Assembly (NCBI RefSeq): GCF_900111515.1
Contig: NZ_FOHS01000002.1
Span: 930,001-994,000 of the forward strand
Direction: 5' to 3'
DNA: 64,000 bases
DNA from: Hymenobacter actinosclerus
GTDB taxonomy: Bacteria > Bacteroidota > Bacteroidia > Cytophagales > Hymenobacteraceae
Shown here: piece by piece, positions 48,364 to 56,776 of the stretch
How positions within the stretch are numbered: position 1 is the first letter of the stretch
Layout of the letters: the number at the start of each line of letters is the position of its first letter
Notes under the pieces: generated by a model
Seen by the model: only the letters and a program-made list of their open reading frames with translations
Databases searched by the model: none
Told to the model about the DNA's origin: nothing
Position numbers and translations under genes: made by a program

Positions 48364-51144
48364 ATGAAAATAGGCATCTTCTTTGGCGGCCCGTCGCGGG
48401 AGCGGGAAATTAGTTTTGCGGGTGGCCGCACGGTGTACGACAACCTCGATAAGGCCCTGTTTGAGGCTGTGCCGGTGTTTGTCGACAGCAGCGGCAACTT
48501 CATTCTGCTCAACTGGGAGTTCATTTACAAGGGCACCATCCGCGACTTTTACCCGCCCGTGTCGGCGCTGCCGGCCAGCCGCGTGCCGGTGCAGCTCTAC
48601 TTCGAGAGCCTGGGCGAGCTGAGCCCGGAGGAGCAGGACCGCATTATCAGCGAAGTAGGCCGCCGCGTGGAACCACGCGAGCTGGCCACGCTCATCGACT
48701 TCGCCTTCCTGGCCCTGCACGGGCCGGGCGGCGAAGACGGGGCCGTTCAGGGCCTGCTGGAGTGGTACGGCATCCCGTATTCGGGTTCCGGAATCCTGCC
48801 TTCGGCTTTCGGTATTGATAAGGTGGCCCAGAAGAAGCTGCTCAAAGCCCTGGGCCAGCCTACGCCCGATTTCCGGCTGATTACGGCCGAAGAGTGGGAC
48901 GCCGCCGACCCCGAAGCCACGCTAAGCTACCTGGTGCGCGAGCTGGGGTTGCCGCTGGTGTTCAAGGCCCCGCGCCAGGGCAGCAGCATCGGCATCAGCA
49001 TCCTGCGCGAGGCTGACGTAGCTCAGTTCGCGGCGGCCATCGAGCGGAGCCTGTTCCGCAAAACCGTCACGCAAACCGAGTGGCAGGCCCTGAGCGACGC
49101 CCAGAAAATCAGCTGGCTCCAGCGCCTGGTCGACATCCGCGAAGGCATCGGCCTGCCGGTTATCCTTGAGTTGCCGGTTGCCAGTGACCAGTTGTCAGTT
49201 GCAGATGAACCTTCTTCGACCGCCAACCGGCAACCGGCAACCGGCAATCGGCAACTGATCTACCGGCCCGAGGAGTTGCTGGACGCGCTGAACGAGCGGC
49301 TGGCGACGGCCGACAGCGTGCGGCTGACGAGCGTGGAGGGCGAGAGCCAGGTGCTGGTGGAGGGCTTCGTGCAGGGGCGCGAGTTTTCGTGTATCGTGCT
49401 CGAAGACCCCAATGGCCAGCCGCTGGCGCTGCCGCCGACCGAGATTGTGAAGGGCGAGGAAATGTTCGACTACCGCTCGAAGTACCTGCCCGGTCTGGCC
49501 CGCAAAATCACGCCCATCGACCTGCCCGAGGCTGATATTGAGCGCATCCGCCAGCAGGCCCAGATGATGTTTGCCACCTTCGGCTTCCAGGTGTACGCCC
49601 GCCTCGACGGCTTCATCCAGGCGGCCGACGGCACCATCTTCCTCAACGACCCGAACACGACCTCCGGCATGCTGCCGGCCTCGTTCTTCTTCCACCAGGC
49701 GGCCGAAATCGGCCTCAACCCCAGCCAGTTCCTCACCTACCTGATTCGCACCTCGCTGGCCGCCCGCCGCCGGGCCGGACTGCGGCCGGTGAAGCTAGCG
49801 GCGCAGCTGGCCCGCCTCGATGCGGCCGTGGCCGCGCGGGCCGCGGGCGAGCAGCAGCGCATTAAGGTAGCCGTGATTATGGGTGGCTACTCCTCGGAGC
49901 GGCACATTTCGGTGGAGAGCGGGCGCAACATCTACGAGAAGCTCAGCTCCAGCGTCAAGTACGAGCCGGTGCCGGTGTTCCTGACCGGCAGCAGCGCCGA
50001 GTTCCGGCTGTACGTGCTGCCCATCAACGTGATGCTCAAGGACAACGCCGACGACATCCGCGAGAAAATCGAGCACCACGAGGCCGGACACGAAACGCAC
50101 CCCATCCTGGCGCGCATCCGCCAGGAAGCCCACAGCATCACGAGCACTTACGCCGGGCAGACCGCTACGCAGCCGCGCCAGGTGTCGTTCGAGGAGCTGG
50201 CCGGCATGGTGGATGAGGTGTTTATTGCCCTGCACGGCCGCCCCGGCGAAGACGGCGCGCTGCAACAGCGGCTCGAAAAGCTGGGCCTGCCCTACAACGG
50301 CTCGGGCGTGGCCAGCAGCCAGGTTACCATCAACAAGTTCGACACCAACCGCCGCCTGCGCGAGGCCGGCCTGCGGGTGGCCGGGCACCGCATGGCCGCC
50401 CGCACCGAGTGGGAAGCCGACGCCGAAAGCTTCTTCCGGGCGCTGGAAACCCAGTTCCCCTACCCCTTCATCGCCAAGCCCGCCGACGACGGCTGCTCGT
50501 CGGCGGTGAAAAAAATCAAGAACCGCGCGGAACTGGAGGCCTTCACCCACCTCATTTTTCGCGACCAGGAAGACCTGCTGCCCGCCGACGCCACCACGCT
50601 CAGCCTGGGCTTCAAGGAGGAATTCCCGCGCAAGGAGGCCTTCTTGGTGGAAACCCTGATTGACCGCGACGGCGCGGCGCACTTCCTGGAAGTAACCGGC
50701 GGCCTGCTCACGCACTGGGGCCCGGATGGCGAGCTGGAAATCGAGGTGTTCGAAGCCTCGGAGGCCCTGGCCACGGGCGAGGTGCTGAGCCTGGAAGAGA
50801 AGTTTCTGGCCGGCGAGGGCCAGAACATCACCCCGGCCCGCTACGCCCCCGACCCCCAGGAGCGCCAGCGCATTTCGGAAGAAGTGAAAAAGGAGCTGCG
50901 CCGGGTGGCCGAAATCCTGCAGATTCAGGGCTACGCCCGCATCGACGCCTTCGTGCGGGTGCGCTCGAACGGCGAAGTGGAGGTACTCATCATCGAGGTG
51001 AACTCGCTGCCCGGCATGACGCCCGCCACCTGCATCTTCCACCAGACGGCGCTGGCCGGCTACACGCCCTACCAGTTCATCGACCGGATTCTGGAGTTCG
51101 GCAAGCAGCGCACCGAGCAGCAGCAGGCGGTAGTGGCGGGCTAA
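48364..51144 (+). CDS. ddl: Double-length D-alanine-D-alanine ligase family protein
   Basis: 926 residues holding two Ddl/ATP-grasp units; usual Ddl is about 330-370. Unit 1 starts MKIGIFFGGPSREREISFAG with FKAPRQGSSIGIS and EGFVQGREFSC; its final metal motif reads FLNDPNTTSGMLPAS instead of the usual E-N pair. Unit 2 starts KVAVIMGGYSSERHISVESG near residue 502, has YPFIAKPADDGCSSAV, and ends with the canonical IIEVNSLPGMTPA. Tandem forms are common in Bacteroidetes relatives. Residues about 269-298 (LPVASDQLSVADEPSSTANR...) are low-complexity and encoded by a palindromic repeat (49170-49255) inserted in frame. Makes D-Ala-D-Ala or a related dipeptide for the cell wall. Confidence 0.9.
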   Translation: MKIGIFFGGPSREREISFAGGRTVYDNLDKALFEAVPVFVDSSGNFILLNWEFIYKGTIRDFYPPVSALPASRVPVQLYFESLGELSPEEQDRIISEVGRRVEPRELATLIDFAFLALHGPGGEDGAVQGLLEWYGIPYSGSGILPSAFGIDKVAQKKLLKALGQPTPDFRLITAEEWDAADPEATLSYLVRELGLPLVFKAPRQGSSIGISILREADVAQFAAAIERSLFRKTVTQTEWQALSDAQKISWLQRLVDIREGIGLPVILELPVASDQLSVADEPSSTANRQPATGNRQLIYRPEELLDALNERLATADSVRLTSVEGESQVLVEGFVQGREFSCIVLEDPNGQPLALPPTEIVKGEEMFDYRSKYLPGLARKITPIDLPEADIERIRQQAQMMFATFGFQVYARLDGFIQAADGTIFLNDPNTTSGMLPASFFFHQAAEIGLNPSQFLTYLIRTSLAARRRAGLRPVKLAAQLARLDAAVAARAAGEQQRIKVAVIMGGYSSERHISVESGRNIYEKLSSSVKYEPVPVFLTGSSAEFRLYVLPINVMLKDNADDIREKIEHHEAGHETHPILARIRQEAHSITSTYAGQTATQPRQVSFEELAGMVDEVFIALHGRPGEDGALQQRLEKLGLPYNGSGVASSQVTINKFDTNRRLREAGLRVAGHRMAARTEWEADAESFFRALETQFPYPFIAKPADDGCSSAVKKIKNRAELEAFTHLIFRDQEDLLPADATTLSLGFKEEFPRKEAFLVETLIDRDGAAHFLEVTGGLLTHWGPDGELEIEVFEASEALATGEVLSLEEKFLAGEGQNITPARYAPDPQERQRISEEVKKELRRVAEILQIQGYARIDAFVRVRSNGEVEVLIIEVNSLPGMTPATCIFHQTALAGYTPYQFIDRILEFGKQRTEQQQAVVAG
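49170..49255. repeat. Palindromic repeat inside the ddl coding sequence
   Basis: GTTGCCGGTTGCC ... CAGTTGTCAGTTGC on the left and CCAACCGGCAACCGGCAACC ... CGGCAAC on the right form an imperfect inverted repeat. The GTTGTCAGTTG units match the intergenic element at 55584-55676. Reading frame is preserved. Confidence 0.75.
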
Positions 51145-51150
51145 GTGGAT

Positions 51151-51216
51151 GGATAAAACAGGGTGTCATGCTTCGACTCCACTCCGTTGCGCTTAGCATG
51201 ACACCCTATTTTATCC
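51151..51216. repeat. 21-bp inverted repeat after ddl
   Basis: GGATAAAACAGGGTGTCATG (51151 on) pairs with GCATGACACCCTATTTTATC (51196 on) with one mismatch. The interior CTTCGACTCCACTCCGTTGC keeps only one arm of the GAAGC repeat seen at 30754, so this is a shortened family member. It may end the ddl transcript. Confidence 0.75.
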
Positions 51217-51243
51217 ACTCTACCTCACACCGTACCAATCCTC

Positions 51244-51251
51244 TACCTTTG
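51244..51251 (+). promoter_or_regulatory. Possible -7 box of the PASTA gene
   Basis: TACCTTTG matches the TAnnTTTG consensus, 43 bases upstream of the ATG at 51295. No -33 TTG at the right distance. Confidence 0.4.
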
Positions 51252-51294
51252 CCCTCCTACTTCCTAGCTCCTAACTCCTAGCTTCTCTATAATA

Positions 51295-52080
51295 ATGTCC
51301 TTTCTCCGCTCCGATACGCCGGCCGATTTGTTCAAGCACCTGCTCATTATTCTGGTGCTCGTGGGGGCGCTGGTGTTCGGGTTTTTCCAGGTGTATCTGC
51401 CTATCACGACCAACCACGGCGAAACCATTGTGGTGCCCAAGGTAACGGGCATGAACCAGGCCGACCTGGAGGACTACCTCGACGAGCGCAACCTGGATTA
51501 CCTGATCGACGACAGCACCTACAACGCCGGCCTCAAGCCCGGCACGGTGCTGCAACAGGAGCCCAAGGCGGGCGAGCAGGTGAAGGAAGGCCGCAAGCTC
51601 TACGTAACGGTGTCGATGAAAAACCCGCCCGTCATCAAGATGCCCAAGCTCACCGACGGCTCGGTGAAAAACGCCCAGATGATTCTCAAAAGCTACGATC
51701 TGGTAGTCGGTCAGCTTAAATTCGTGCCCAATATTCAGAAGGATGCCGTGCTGCAGCAGTCGGTGAACGGGAAGGCAATTGCGGCCGGCGACCCCATCAC
51801 CAAAGGCACCCGCGTGGATCTGGAGGTGGGCGACGGGCTGGGCAACCAGGAATTTCCGGTGCCCAACCTCGTGAACATGCCCGCCGATGAGGCCACTACC
51901 CTGCTCGTGGGCCAGGGCCTGCAGGTGGGCGAAATATTCTACCAGCCGGCCCGCAACGGCGAAACCGACGGCACGGTAGTTAAGCAGCGCCCGGTGCCCG
52001 GCGCCGGCAGCACCATCCGCATGGGCCAGCTCGTGGATTTGTGGGTGGCCGGCTCCGGCCCCCTGAAGGGAGTAGAGTAG
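51295..52080 (+). CDS. Membrane-anchored PASTA domain protein
   Basis: 261 residues: short cytoplasmic N-terminus, one membrane helix at about 16-38 (LLIILVLVGALVFGFFQVYL) and three periplasmic PASTA repeats (VVPKVTGMNQADLEDYLDE, KMPKLTDGSVKNAQMILKS, PVPNLVNMPADEATTLLVG). PASTA domains usually bind peptidoglycan or muropeptides; here no kinase or transpeptidase domain is attached. It follows the Ddl gene, consistent with a cell-wall role. Function otherwise unknown. Confidence 0.92.
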   Translation: MSFLRSDTPADLFKHLLIILVLVGALVFGFFQVYLPITTNHGETIVVPKVTGMNQADLEDYLDERNLDYLIDDSTYNAGLKPGTVLQQEPKAGEQVKEGRKLYVTVSMKNPPVIKMPKLTDGSVKNAQMILKSYDLVVGQLKFVPNIQKDAVLQQSVNGKAIAAGDPITKGTRVDLEVGDGLGNQEFPVPNLVNMPADEATTLLVGQGLQVGEIFYQPARNGETDGTVVKQRPVPGAGSTIRMGQLVDLWVAGSGPLKGVE

Positions 52081-52210
52081 TTTCGTCAGCGGTCAGCTCA
52101 AAAAAACAGGGTTCGTTGCACGCCAGCGGACCTTGTTTCGTTTATTGGCGTACTGCTGAGCGCAACAGGTACCCGTTGCGCCGCCCGCAACCCGCTTTTT
52201 TTACCAATCT

Positions 52211-54100
52211 ATGAATTACTGCTACCGTTTTCTGCCGGCCCTGGCGCTACTGCTGAGTTCCTTTCCTGGCCAAAGCCAGCAGTTGCGGCCGCTGGGCTCG
52301 GAGCCGGCCCATGCGTTGGTGAATGAGGCCGGCCCGGCCCGGCGGGCGGTGGTGCTGCCGCTGCCGTTTTTCGATGATTTCGCGCGCCAGCCCGAGGGCC
52401 GGCCCGATGCCCAGCGCTGGGAAACCACGGGCGGGGCGCTGGTGAACAACCGCTACCCGCGCCGCCCGATTTCGCGCAACGTGGCCACCCTCGACGGCCT
52501 CGACGGGCAGGGCCGGCCCCGCGGCGCCGTCGGGCGCATCGGCGACGCCGATTCGCTGACCTCGCAGCCCATCGACCTGAGCGGACTGCTGCCCACCGAT
52601 AAGATTTATCTGAGCTTTTTCTGGCAGGCCGGCACCCGGCGCGGCCGGCCCGAGCCCAGCGGCACCCGCCCCATTGCTCTCTATGTCGAGTTCAAGGACA
52701 AAGACAAGAATTGGAACGAGGTATGGCGGCTGAACAGTCCGGGCGATACGACCAACTTCCGCTTCAAGGCCCTGCCCATCGACCAGGCGGCGTACCTGCA
52801 CGGCGGTTTCCAGTTCCGGATTCGCACCAGCGGCTACCTCTACAACGCCCGCGACGCCTGGAGCGTGGACTATGTGCGCCTCGACCGCAACCGCTCGGCC
52901 ACCGACTCGACCTTCCGCGACATTGCCACCAGCCAGCCTTTGCCCAGCGCCCTGCGCCGCTATACGGCCATGCCGGTCAACCAGTTCAACGCCAGCCCCA
53001 CCCGCGAGCTGGCGTCGCGCACCGCCACCACGGCTGTTACCACGGCCAACAACCTCGATGGTGGCCCCGCTCCTACCCCTATTACCTGGCTGGGCCTGCT
53101 CGATGTGCTGCCCGATAACACCAGCTCGCGCTTTCTGCGGGGCAACGCCTCGCTCGATGCCGGGGCCCGGCAGTACCCGATAATGGGCGAGGCCAGTGTG
53201 GCCGCCGTGCCCGTTACGCCCGCCGCCAAGCAGCTGCGGCAGCGGCTTATCCTTATCACCAACGAAACCGACCCGCGCACGCTCGCCAACGACACCATCA
53301 GCCGCCGCACCGATCTGAGCGACTATTTTGCCTACGACGATGGTACGGCCGAGGCCTCGCTGAGCCTGGCGCCCGCCTCCACCGGTCCGCCCAGCTACTA
53401 CGCCCTGCGCTTCGACCTCAACCAGCCCGACCAGGTGCGGGCCCTGCGCCTGTACCCGGTGCTGACCACGGCGGCCGGCCGCACGCTCACGGCCGCCATC
53501 TGGGATTCGGCCGCCGTCCGGACCAACGGCATACTCTTGCCCGGTGCCCAGCCCAAGGCTACCAAAACCTTTACCGTGCCCCTCACGCTGCCGGCTGGTC
53601 AGTCTTATATAGAGGTGGTGTTTGACGTGCCGGTGAAAGTGAGCGGCAGCTTCTTTGCCGGCTACGGCCAGGCGCCCACGTCGCAGTTCGTGGAGTTCGG
53701 CTACGACCTCAACAATGCCTCGCCCCCTAATTACCTGTACTCCGGCGTGCAGGGGGCCCTGGCGCCCTTCAACCCCGCCACCAACTACAGCCCGGCCGGG
53801 GCCCTGATGCTGCGGCCGCTGATGGGGGGCAGCGTGGTAACCGCCTCCGCGCCGGCCGACGTAGCGGCCCGCTACCTCCTGGCCCCTAACCCCACACCCG
53901 ACGGCCGGGTGCGCGTGCCGGGCCCCTACCGCCAGGCCACCGTGCTCGATGCGCTGGGCCGGGTGGTGTGGCAGCAGCCCGCCGCCGAGGCCGGCCGCCC
54001 CGAATTGCAGCTGCCCCTGGCTGCCGGCCTGTATTTCGTGCGCCTGCTACTGCCCGACGGCCAGGTGCTGACGCAACGGCTGGCCGTGGGTGGGCGGTAG
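52211..54100 (+). CDS. Secreted protein with type IX secretion sorting domain
   Basis: 629 residues with a signal peptide (MNYCYRFLPALALLLSSFPGQSQ) and a C-terminal type A sorting domain (LAPNPTPDGRVRVPG, ATVLDALGRVVWQQ, LPLAAGLYFVRLLLPDGQVL), which marks it for the T9SS. The middle has beta-rich jelly-roll-like stretches (VLPLPFFDDFARQP, KIYLSFFWQAGTRRGRPEPS, DDGTAEASLSLAPAS) without a recognised catalytic motif. Cell-surface or secreted; role unknown. Confidence 0.9.
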   Translation: MNYCYRFLPALALLLSSFPGQSQQLRPLGSEPAHALVNEAGPARRAVVLPLPFFDDFARQPEGRPDAQRWETTGGALVNNRYPRRPISRNVATLDGLDGQGRPRGAVGRIGDADSLTSQPIDLSGLLPTDKIYLSFFWQAGTRRGRPEPSGTRPIALYVEFKDKDKNWNEVWRLNSPGDTTNFRFKALPIDQAAYLHGGFQFRIRTSGYLYNARDAWSVDYVRLDRNRSATDSTFRDIATSQPLPSALRRYTAMPVNQFNASPTRELASRTATTAVTTANNLDGGPAPTPITWLGLLDVLPDNTSSRFLRGNASLDAGARQYPIMGEASVAAVPVTPAAKQLRQRLILITNETDPRTLANDTISRRTDLSDYFAYDDGTAEASLSLAPASTGPPSYYALRFDLNQPDQVRALRLYPVLTTAAGRTLTAAIWDSAAVRTNGILLPGAQPKATKTFTVPLTLPAGQSYIEVVFDVPVKVSGSFFAGYGQAPTSQFVEFGYDLNNASPPNYLYSGVQGALAPFNPATNYSPAGALMLRPLMGGSVVTASAPADVAARYLLAPNPTPDGRVRVPGPYRQATVLDALGRVVWQQPAAEAGRPELQLPLAAGLYFVRLLLPDGQVLTQRLAVGGR

Positions 54101-54210
54101 TCTCGAAATGGGATAAACGCTTTTTGTCTGGTTTTTTTGCTATTGTTGCGCCTGAACTCTCACCGCCCTCCTTTCCATCCGGGGCTTTCCACTGCTCTTG
54201 CTGCTTTGCT

Positions 54211-54510
54211 ATGACCGACATTACGGCCGATGAATTGAAAGACCGCCTGGCCCAGGGTACCGCGCCCGTTATCATTGATGTGCGCGAAACCTGGGAAAAC
54301 GAAGAAAGCCGCATCGACGGTAGCCGTAACATTCCGCTGGGCGAGCTGCCTGGTAAAGTAGAGGAGCTGGAAGACCTGCGCGACCAGGAAGTAGTTGTGC
54401 ATTGCAAGGGCGGCAGCCGCTCGGCCACTGCCAAAGCGTTTTTGCAGCAGCAGGGCTTTACCCAGGTCCGCAACCTGATTGGCGGAATCCAGGGCTACCA
54501 GAAAGCCTAG
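54211..54510 (+). CDS. Single-domain rhodanese-like protein
   Basis: 99 residues. The rhodanese fold is shown by APVIIDVRETWENEESRIDG, NIPLGELP and the active-site loop VVHCKGGSRS with the catalytic cysteine. Such proteins carry sulfur or act in persulfide handling; the substrate is unknown. ATG 54211 gives the compact domain, since upstream codons in this frame lie within the preceding gene. Confidence 0.92.
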   Translation: MTDITADELKDRLAQGTAPVIIDVRETWENEESRIDGSRNIPLGELPGKVEELEDLRDQEVVVHCKGGSRSATAKAFLQQQGFTQVRNLIGGIQGYQKA

Positions 54511-54596
54511 CGGCACCACCGCCCTGCTTCTTTGTTGACAGATTATATAGTTGATCAGAAACCACTTACGGCTTCTGGTCAATTCTTTTCTATTAA

Positions 54597-54628
54597 TTAA
54601 TTGCACACAATTAAAACTTATGCAATTA
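54597..54628. promoter_or_regulatory. OhrR-type operator region
   Basis: TTAATTGCACACAATTAA (54597-54614) is an inverted repeat of TTAATTG/CAATTAA around CACA, and a further half site TGCAATTAA (54621 on) follows. AT-rich palindromes of this kind bind OhrR/MarR regulators. It ends about 20 bases before the OhrR ATG. Confidence 0.6.
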
Positions 54629-54646
54629 ATTTACGTTCTACTTACC

Positions 54647-55108
54647 ATGGCTGACTCTTCCCACCCTTTGCCGTCCGACACCCCCAACCCGCTGTTGCGG
54701 CTGGAAAACCAGCTGTGCTTTCCGCTGTACGCCGCTTCCCGGATGCTCACTAAGGCCTACCAGCCGCTGTTGCTGGAGCTGGGCCTCACCTACCCGCAAT
54801 ACCTGGTGCTGCTGCTGCTTTGGGAACACCAGGAGCTAACGGTAAAGGAGCTGGGCGAGCACCTGCTGCTCGATTCGGGCACGCTTACTCCGTTGCTCAA
54901 GCGCATGGAGCAGCGGCAGTGGCTTCGCCGCCGCCGCGCCCCCCACGACGAACGGTCAGTTATTATCAGTCTGGAGCCGGCGGGCGAGGCGTTGCGCGGG
55001 CCGGCCTGCCGGATTCCGGAGCAGCTGCTGGACCGCCTGGGCATGCCGGAGGCCGAATTCATTGCGCTGCGCACCCAGCTCAACCACTTACTTACCCGGC
55101 TGCAATAG
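54647..55108 (+). CDS. ohrR: Organic hydroperoxide-sensing repressor OhrR (MarR family)
   Basis: 153 residues. LENQLCFPLYAASRMLTKAY carries the peroxide-sensing Cys24, and a second Cys121 suggests the two-cysteine type. The MarR winged helix is seen as LGLTYPQYLVLLLLWEHQEL, LTVKELGEHLLLDSGTLTPL and APHDERSVIISL. The ATG at 54647 matches OhrR proteins; the open frame continues upstream through the operator, which argues against longer starts. It precedes ohr by 33 bases. Confidence 0.93.
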   Translation: MADSSHPLPSDTPNPLLRLENQLCFPLYAASRMLTKAYQPLLLELGLTYPQYLVLLLLWEHQELTVKELGEHLLLDSGTLTPLLKRMEQRQWLRRRRAPHDERSVIISLEPAGEALRGPACRIPEQLLDRLGMPEAEFIALRTQLNHLLTRLQ

Positions 55109-55141
55109 CCTTTTCTTTCTCTCTTTCTTTCTTCAGTACCC

Positions 55142-55579
55142 ATGAAACTCACCAACAAAGTATTCACGGCCCAGGCCAAAGCCAAAGGCGGCCGCGACGG
55201 CGCCGTAACCACCAACAACGACGTGCTGAACCTCACGCTGAGCACGCCCAAGGAAATGGGCGGCCCCGGCAAAGCCGGCGCCACCAACCCCGAGCAGCTG
55301 TTCGCGGCCGGCTACGCTGCCTGCTTCGAGGGTGCCCTCGGCGTAGCCGCCCGCCAGGCCGGCGTGAAGCTCCAGGACGTGACGGTGGAAGCCCTCATCG
55401 GTTTCGGCCAGGCCGAAGACGGCGGCTACGGCATCTCGGCCGACCTGCACGTGAACCTGCCCGGCTTCGAGCAGGCCCAGGCCGAGCAGCTGGTAGAGGC
55501 CGCCCACGGCATCTGCCCCTACTCGCGTGCCACCCGTGGCAACATCGAAGTCAACCTGACGACGACCACCGCCGCTTAA
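55142..55579 (+). CDS. ohr: Organic hydroperoxide resistance protein Ohr
   Basis: 145-residue thiol peroxidase of the OsmC/Ohr family that reduces organic hydroperoxides. The two redox cysteines are Cys61 (GYAACFEGAL) and Cys125 (HGICPYSRATRGN). The start MKLTNKVFTAQAKAKGGRDG is typical. Placed directly after ohrR, so induced by organic peroxides. Confidence 0.96.
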   Translation: MKLTNKVFTAQAKAKGGRDGAVTTNNDVLNLTLSTPKEMGGPGKAGATNPEQLFAAGYAACFEGALGVAARQAGVKLQDVTVEALIGFGQAEDGGYGISADLHVNLPGFEQAQAEQLVEAAHGICPYSRATRGNIEVNLTTTTAA

Positions 55580-55583
55580 GTAG

Positions 55584-55676
55584 CTGTCAGTTTTTGGTTG
55601 TCAGTTGTCAGTTGTCAGGCCAACGGCTCATTGATAACTGACAACTGACAACTAGCAACCGACAACTAAAAACTAT
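55584..55676. repeat. Inverted repeat of GTTGTCAGTTGTCAG units
   Basis: Left part 55589-55617 (AGTTTTTGGTTGTCAGTTGT...) pairs with right part 55632-55674 (...ACAACTGACAACTAGCAACC). It is made of short GTTGTCA tandems and fills the ohr to oxidoreductase gap. Confidence 0.8.
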
Positions 55677-55679
55677 CCT

Positions 55680-56678
55680 ATGAAAACCAACACCATTCTG
55701 CTCGCCAGCCGCCCCCAGGGCGCGCCCACCGAAGCCCAGTTCCGGTTCGAAACCCGCGAACTGCCCGCGCTGCAAAGCGGCGAAGTGCTCCTGAAAACCC
55801 GCTACGTGAGCGTGGACCCCTACATGCGGGGCCGCATGAGCAGCGCCAAATCGTACGTTGAGCCCTTTAAGGTGGGCGAGCCCATAGCGGGCGGCGTAGT
55901 GGCGGAAGTAGTGGAAAGCCAGGCTGAGAACCTGCCGGTGGGCCGCCTGGTGGTAGGCAACCTGCCCTGGCAGGAGTTCAGCGTGGCGCAAGCCAAAATG
56001 CTCCAGCCCCTGCCGGCCGAGGGCAAAGCGCCCGCCAGCTACTACCTGGGCCTGCTGGGCATGACCGGCCTGACGGCGTACTTCGGTTTGCTCGACATCT
56101 GCGAGCCCCAGGAAGGCGAAACGGTGGTAGTGTCCGGCGCGGCCGGGGCCGTGGGCATGGTGGTGGGCCAGCTGGCCAAAATCAAGGGTGCCCGCGTGAT
56201 TGGCACGGCCGGCACCGACGAGAAAGTGGCCTACCTAAAGGAGCTGGGCTTCGATGAGGCCATCAACTACAAAACCGCCGACGTGCCCAAGGCCCTGGCC
56301 GCCGCCGCGCCCAACGGCGTAGACTGCTACTTTGACAACGTGGGCGGCCCCATCACCGACGCCGTGTACGACCTGCTCAACAAGCACGCCCGCATTGCCG
56401 TCTGCGGCCAGATTTCAACCTACAACGCCACCGAAGTACCCACGGGTCCGCGGCCCGAGGGCAAGCTGCTCAAAACCAGCAGCAAGCTCCAGGGCTTCAT
56501 CGTGAGCGACTACCACAGCCGCTGGCCCGAGGGCTCGCGGCAGCTGGCCGAGTGGTACGAGCAGGGCAAGCTGCAATTCGAGGAAACCGTTACCGAGGGC
56601 TTCGACCAGATTCCGGCCGCTTTCCTGGGCTTGTTTGAAGGCGACAACACCGGCAAGGCCGTAGTGAAGGTGGCCTAG
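55680..56678 (+). CDS. NADP-dependent medium-chain oxidoreductase (zinc-independent)
   Basis: 332 residues in the MDR superfamily without zinc ligands, similar to CurA and prostaglandin-reductase/leukotriene-type enone reductases. YVSVDPYMRGRM is the family signature; VVVSGAAGAVGMVVGQLAKI is the NADPH site; FDNVGGPITDAVYDLL follows. Such enzymes reduce alpha,beta-unsaturated aldehydes or ketones. It lies in the group with ohr and yqhD, suggesting electrophile detoxification. Confidence 0.92.
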   Translation: MKTNTILLASRPQGAPTEAQFRFETRELPALQSGEVLLKTRYVSVDPYMRGRMSSAKSYVEPFKVGEPIAGGVVAEVVESQAENLPVGRLVVGNLPWQEFSVAQAKMLQPLPAEGKAPASYYLGLLGMTGLTAYFGLLDICEPQEGETVVVSGAAGAVGMVVGQLAKIKGARVIGTAGTDEKVAYLKELGFDEAINYKTADVPKALAAAAPNGVDCYFDNVGGPITDAVYDLLNKHARIAVCGQISTYNATEVPTGPRPEGKLLKTSSKLQGFIVSDYHSRWPEGSRQLAEWYEQGKLQFEETVTEGFDQIPAAFLGLFEGDNTGKAVVKVA

Positions 56679-56776
56679 CGGCTCCTGCTACTGCTTTTCA
56701 ACTTTTGGCGGCCCCGCGGGGCGGCCCCGGGCATACGCCGCCGGCCCGCACAACGGCGCGCCTTTTCCCCTGACTC

